Of a stretch of 8,302 bases of DNA, positions 5,805-8,302 are shown piece after piece. This stretch comes from Pseudomonadota bacterium (lineage in GTDB: Bacteria; Pseudomonadota; Alphaproteobacteria; Sphingomonadales; Sphingomonadaceae): the NCBI GenBank assembly GCA_023424275.1, contig JAFAED010000202.1:1-8302 (forward strand), in the 5' to 3' direction. Under the pieces are notes generated by a model, which searched no databases, was not told the origin of the DNA, and saw nothing but the letters and a program-made list of their open reading frames with translations. Position numbers and translations under genes: made by a program. Each line of letters opens with the position of its first letter. Position 1 is the stretch's first letter.

Positions 5805-6983
5805 TCAAATAATCTTTTCGTTGCGCAGAGCCGAAATGGCGCTCGCGTCATAACCGAGTTCGGCGAGGATCGCGTCGCTATGCTCGCCGACCTGCGGTGC
5901 GCGCCGCGGACCGGCCTTGGCGCTGCCCGACAGGCTGATCGGGGCGCGAATGACAGGAATATCATGCGGCGCCCCGGGGTAGAGGATCGGTTCGACGAGC
6001 CCCATCGCCGAGACCTGGGGTTGTTCCAAGGCTTCTCCGGCGCGCAAGACCGGCGCGGCCGGGACCCGTGCCGCAGCCAATTCGCCAATCGCGTCTGCAC
6101 TGGTGCGCTCGATGCACCAGCGTTGCATGATCGCGCTTAGTTCCTCGCCATTGTCGCCGCGCAGGATGTCGCTCGCATAAAGCGGATCGTCGATCAGTTC
6201 AGGGCGTCCGACGAGGGCGGCCCAACGCGCAAAAATCGGTGCACCGACGATCTGCGTAATGACCCAGCCATCGCGCGTGCGGAACACGTCGGTCGGCCCC
6301 GAACTGAAACTGCGGTTGCCGATCGGTTGGCGATCGATGCGGTTCAGCGCATGGTCGATGGTCAACGCGTTCGACATCGCGAGCGCGGTACCGAGCAGCG
6401 ATCCCGATACACACTGTCCTTTGCCTGTTTTCTCGCGATCGCGCAGCGCAAGCATCACCCCGAACGCGCAATGCAGCGCAGTGCCGAAATCGACATAATT
6501 GACCTGCGCGCGATAGGGCTGGTCTTCGGTCCCCGTCAGGTGCACCGTCCCCGACATCGCCTGTCCCACCGCATCGAACCCGACGCGGTCGGCAAGCGGC
6601 CCCTCGCTTCCGAAAGCCGATGCCGTCGCGAGGATGACGCGGGGATTGATCGCGGCGAGGCTGTCATAATCAAGTCCGAGCTTGACCAGCGCATCGTGCG
6701 GCAGGTTCGCAACTACGACGTCGGCGGTCTCGACAAGGCGGCGGACGATTTCGCGGCCTTGCGAACTGCCCGGTTTCAGCGTCAGGCAGCGTTTGCTTCG
6801 GTTCATCTGCATGAACATCGCGCCGGACCCATCCTCCGCAACAGGCACCGTATAACGGTCGTCGTTTCCGCCCGGCGCTTCGATGCGAATGACATCGGCG
6901 CCATAATCGGCAAGCAGGGCGGCGCAATATGGGCCGGCAATATAGCGCCCGAAATCAAGGACCTTAACACCCGTCAGCGGCAC
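5805..6983 (-). CDS. Family III (CaiB/BaiF/Frc-type) CoA-transferase
   Basis: The 392-residue protein opens with MPLTGVKVLDFGRYIAGPYCAALLADYGADVIRIE, the standard start of family III CoA-transferases, and keeps the NRSKRCLTLK and GFDAVGQAMSG motifs. D165 in NYVDFGTALH aligns with the catalytic Asp that forms the aspartyl-CoA intermediate (Asp169 in formyl-CoA transferase). The enzyme moves CoA between a CoA-thioester and a carboxylic acid in the cytoplasm; which acid cannot be read from the sequence. Racemases of this superfamily (such as alpha-methylacyl-CoA racemase) share the fold and remain an alternative, though the transferase motifs fit better. The start is GTG at 6983-6981 with GGGGAGA about 7 bases upstream. 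It is divergent from the amidohydrolase gene and is followed at 75 bases by yghU. Together with the acyl-CoA dehydrogenase it suggests organic-acid catabolism in this region. Confidence 0.93.
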   Translation of the reverse strand: MPLTGVKVLDFGRYIAGPYCAALLADYGADVIRIEAPGGNDDRYTVPVAEDGSGAMFMQMNRSKRCLTLKPGSSQGREIVRRLVETADVVVANLPHDALVKLGLDYDSLAAINPRVILATASAFGSEGPLADRVGFDAVGQAMSGTVHLTGTEDQPYRAQVNYVDFGTALHCAFGVMLALRDREKTGKGQCVSGSLLGTALAMSNALTIDHALNRIDRQPIGNRSFSSGPTDVFRTRDGWVITQIVGAPIFARWAALVGRPELIDDPLYASDILRGDNGEELSAIMQRWCIERTSADAIGELAAARVPAAPVLRAGEALEQPQVSAMGLVEPILYPGAPHDIPVIRAPISLSGSAKAGPRRAPQVGEHSDAILAELGYDASAISALRNEKII

Positions 6984-7069
6984 GTTTCGCTCTCCCCGAA
7001 ATCACTTGTCTTTCGACCGAGCTAGCAGTCACCCGTCGACGCTGCCAGTTCTTCGTCGAAACCTGTCAC

Positions 7070-7097
7070 TTGCATGTTCGCGCTCGCGCCATATGGT
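7070..7097 (+). promoter_or_regulatory. Candidate promoter for the plus-strand amidohydrolase gene
   Basis: TTGCAT (7070-7075) and TATGGT (7092-7097) are separated by 16 bases, ending 27 bases before the ATG at 7125. Both boxes are partial consensus matches. The site lies in the 141-base divergent gap with the CoA-transferase gene, for which I found no convincing minus-strand promoter. Confidence 0.3.
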
Positions 7098-7124
7098 ATA
7101 CGAAATTGCAACAGGGGAAACTTC

Positions 7125-8302
7125 ATGACGCGCTTCGCTCTCGCTCTCGCGGCGACTTTGGCTTGTTCTACCTCCGTCTGGGCCCAGACGGCGCCTGCTC
7201 CGGATGCGAAGCCGGTGAAATGGGACGTCAACGCCCCGCCTGGAATGCAGACGCGCAAAGTGCCGATCACGGTCGACGAAGGGAGCTGGATGAATGTCGA
7301 CGTCGCCCCCGATGGCCGGACGATCGCGTTCGACCTTCTCGGCGACATCTACACCATGCCGATCGAAGGCGGTACGCCGACGCGTATCGCCGAAGGGCTA
7401 GCTTATGAGCATCAGCCGCGTTTCTCGCCCGATGGCAAGCGCATAGCCTTTGTCTCAGACCGCGCAGGCGGCGATAATATCTGGCTGATGAACCGCGACG
7501 GCAACGACAAGCGCCAGATCTCGAAGGAAGATTTCCGCCTGCTCAACCAACCGAGTTGGAGCCCCGACGGACAGTTCATCGTTGCGAAGAAACATTTCAC
7601 GACCGGCCGCTCGCTCGGCACCGGCGAAGTCTGGATGTATCATGTCTCGGGCGGCGCTGGCGTCCTGCTCATCAAGAAACCCAATGAGCGGCATCAGAAG
7701 GAACTCGGCGAACCAACCTTCGCCCCCGACGGCAAGGGCGTCTATTACACGCGCAACGTCACCCCGGGTCCGATCTTCGAATATGCACAGGACAGCAATA
7801 CGGACCTGTTTCACATCGAACGCTACGATCTGAACGATGGCGAAGTCACGACCGTCGCGGGAGGCGCTGGCGGTGCCGTTCGGCCGTCCCCCTCCCCCGA
7901 CGGAAAACGCCTCGCCTTCGTCCGCCGCGAGGGCGCGCAGTCCAAACTCTATGTGAAAGATCTGGCTTCGGGAGCCGAGCGCAAGATCTACGACGCGCTC
8001 GATCAGGATGTGCAGGAAACCTGGGCGGTGACCGGCGTCTATCCGAATATGGACTGGACCCCCGACAGCAAGGATGTCGTCTTCTGGGCCGGCGGCAAGC
8101 TGCGCCGTGTCGGCGCCGATGGCGGCGAAGCGCGCGTAATCCCATTCAGCATCAACGATGATCGCGTTATCGTCGATTCACTCCATCCGACCATCGAGGT
8201 CGCGCCCGATACCATTACGACAAAAATGCCGCGCTGGGCCGAAGTGTCGCCCGATGGCCGTACCGTCGTGTTCGAAACGCTTGGCAAGCTTTGGATCAAG
8301 CC
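7125..8302 (+). CDS. Secreted PD40/TolB-like beta-propeller protein, probable N-terminal part of an amidohydrolase (runs off the window)
   Basis: An uninterrupted reading frame runs from ATG 7125, with AGGGGA 6 bases upstream, past the window end; 392 codons are visible. Residues 1-20 form a signal peptide (MTRF, then an Ala/Leu core ending SVWA before QTAPAP), so the protein should be exported. At least seven PD40-type turns (S/A/T-PDG or PDS) occur with their Asp at about residues 63, 103, 148, 202, 259, 314 and 377, each followed by a hydrophobic strand such as RIAFVSDRAG and a DIYTMP- or IWLMNRDG-type strand. This is a TolB/tricorn-like beta-propeller. From memory, the combination of signal peptide, PD40 repeats and wording such as FTTGRSLGTGEVWMYH is typical of large (about 1,000-residue) amidohydrolases whose metal-dependent hydrolase domain follows the propeller. 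That domain is outside the window, so the hydrolase call is inference. A prolyl-oligopeptidase-type or tricorn-like peptidase is the alternative. It is the only plus-strand gene here. Confidence 0.85.
   Translation, partial: MTRFALALAATLACSTSVWAQTAPAPDAKPVKWDVNAPPGMQTRKVPITVDEGSWMNVDVAPDGRTIAFDLLGDIYTMPIEGGTPTRIAEGLAYEHQPRFSPDGKRIAFVSDRAGGDNIWLMNRDGNDKRQISKEDFRLLNQPSWSPDGQFIVAKKHFTTGRSLGTGEVWMYHVSGGAGVLLIKKPNERHQKELGEPTFAPDGKGVYYTRNVTPGPIFEYAQDSNTDLFHIERYDLNDGEVTTVAGGAGGAVRPSPSPDGKRLAFVRREGAQSKLYVKDLASGAERKIYDALDQDVQETWAVTGVYPNMDWTPDSKDVVFWAGGKLRRVGADGGEARVIPFSINDDRVIVDSLHPTIEVAPDTITTKMPRWAEVSPDGRTVVFETLGKLWIK

Noticed and set aside
4242..6140. 632-codon plus-strand open frame opposite tadE, yghU and the end of the CoA-transferase gene
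   Set aside because: It spans three recognisable minus-strand genes and their gaps, and its translation shows no domain. It is a codon-bias shadow.
7135..7167. Possible lipoprotein signal (cysteine at residue 14 of the PD40 protein)
   Set aside because: The -3 position is Thr and the following sequence fits an ordinary signal peptidase I site at W-A/Q better than a lipobox.
7022..7348. 108-codon minus-strand frame across the divergent gap and the amidohydrolase start
   Set aside because: It covers the signal-peptide region of the plus-strand gene in antisense and has no ribosome site or motif.

Overview
The window is GC-rich and densely coding. It looks like a sphingomonad-type alphaproteobacterium (Sphingopyxis, Sphingomonas or a relative). 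The reasons are inference: the gene mix (acyl-CoA dehydrogenase, type III CoA-transferase, YghU-type GST, TadE/TadG pair, PD40-repeat amidohydrolase) and an intergenic palindrome of a kind I remember from these genomes. No tRNA, rRNA, CRISPR array, insertion sequence or prophage gene is visible.

Layout: every gene except the last is on the minus strand. Reading left to right: the 5' end of hrpB (1-164, cut by the window edge); a cloverleaf-like palindromic repeat (184-251); an acyl-CoA dehydrogenase (259-1452) with a good promoter and possible operators just upstream; a 299-residue protein joining a Phd/YefM-antitoxin-like N-terminus to two PAS-like domains (1626-2525); tadG (2620-4248) and tadE (4251-4685), two bases apart; a strong hairpin just ahead of tadE (4711-4742); yghU (4854-5729); and a CaiB/BaiF-type CoA-transferase (5805-6983). 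After a 141-bp divergent gap, the only plus-strand gene begins at 7125 and runs off the window. It encodes a secreted PD40-propeller protein, probably the N-terminal half of a large amidohydrolase.

How the genes fit together: this is not one clear pathway. The acyl-CoA dehydrogenase and the CoA-transferase suggest catabolism of an organic acid (fatty, branched-chain, aromatic or steroid-like), and the GST fits redox or electrophile protection beside it. tadE-tadG is an orphan minor-pilin-like pair without the rest of a Tad locus in view. The Phd-PAS protein is probably a soluble sensor or regulator with no toxin next to it.

I found no convincing complete new system. The items most worth a second look are the Phd-PAS-PAS architecture, the hairpin in the presumed tadE leader, and the palindromes overlapping the acyl-CoA dehydrogenase and yghU promoters. 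Gaps between genes are all under 200 bases.
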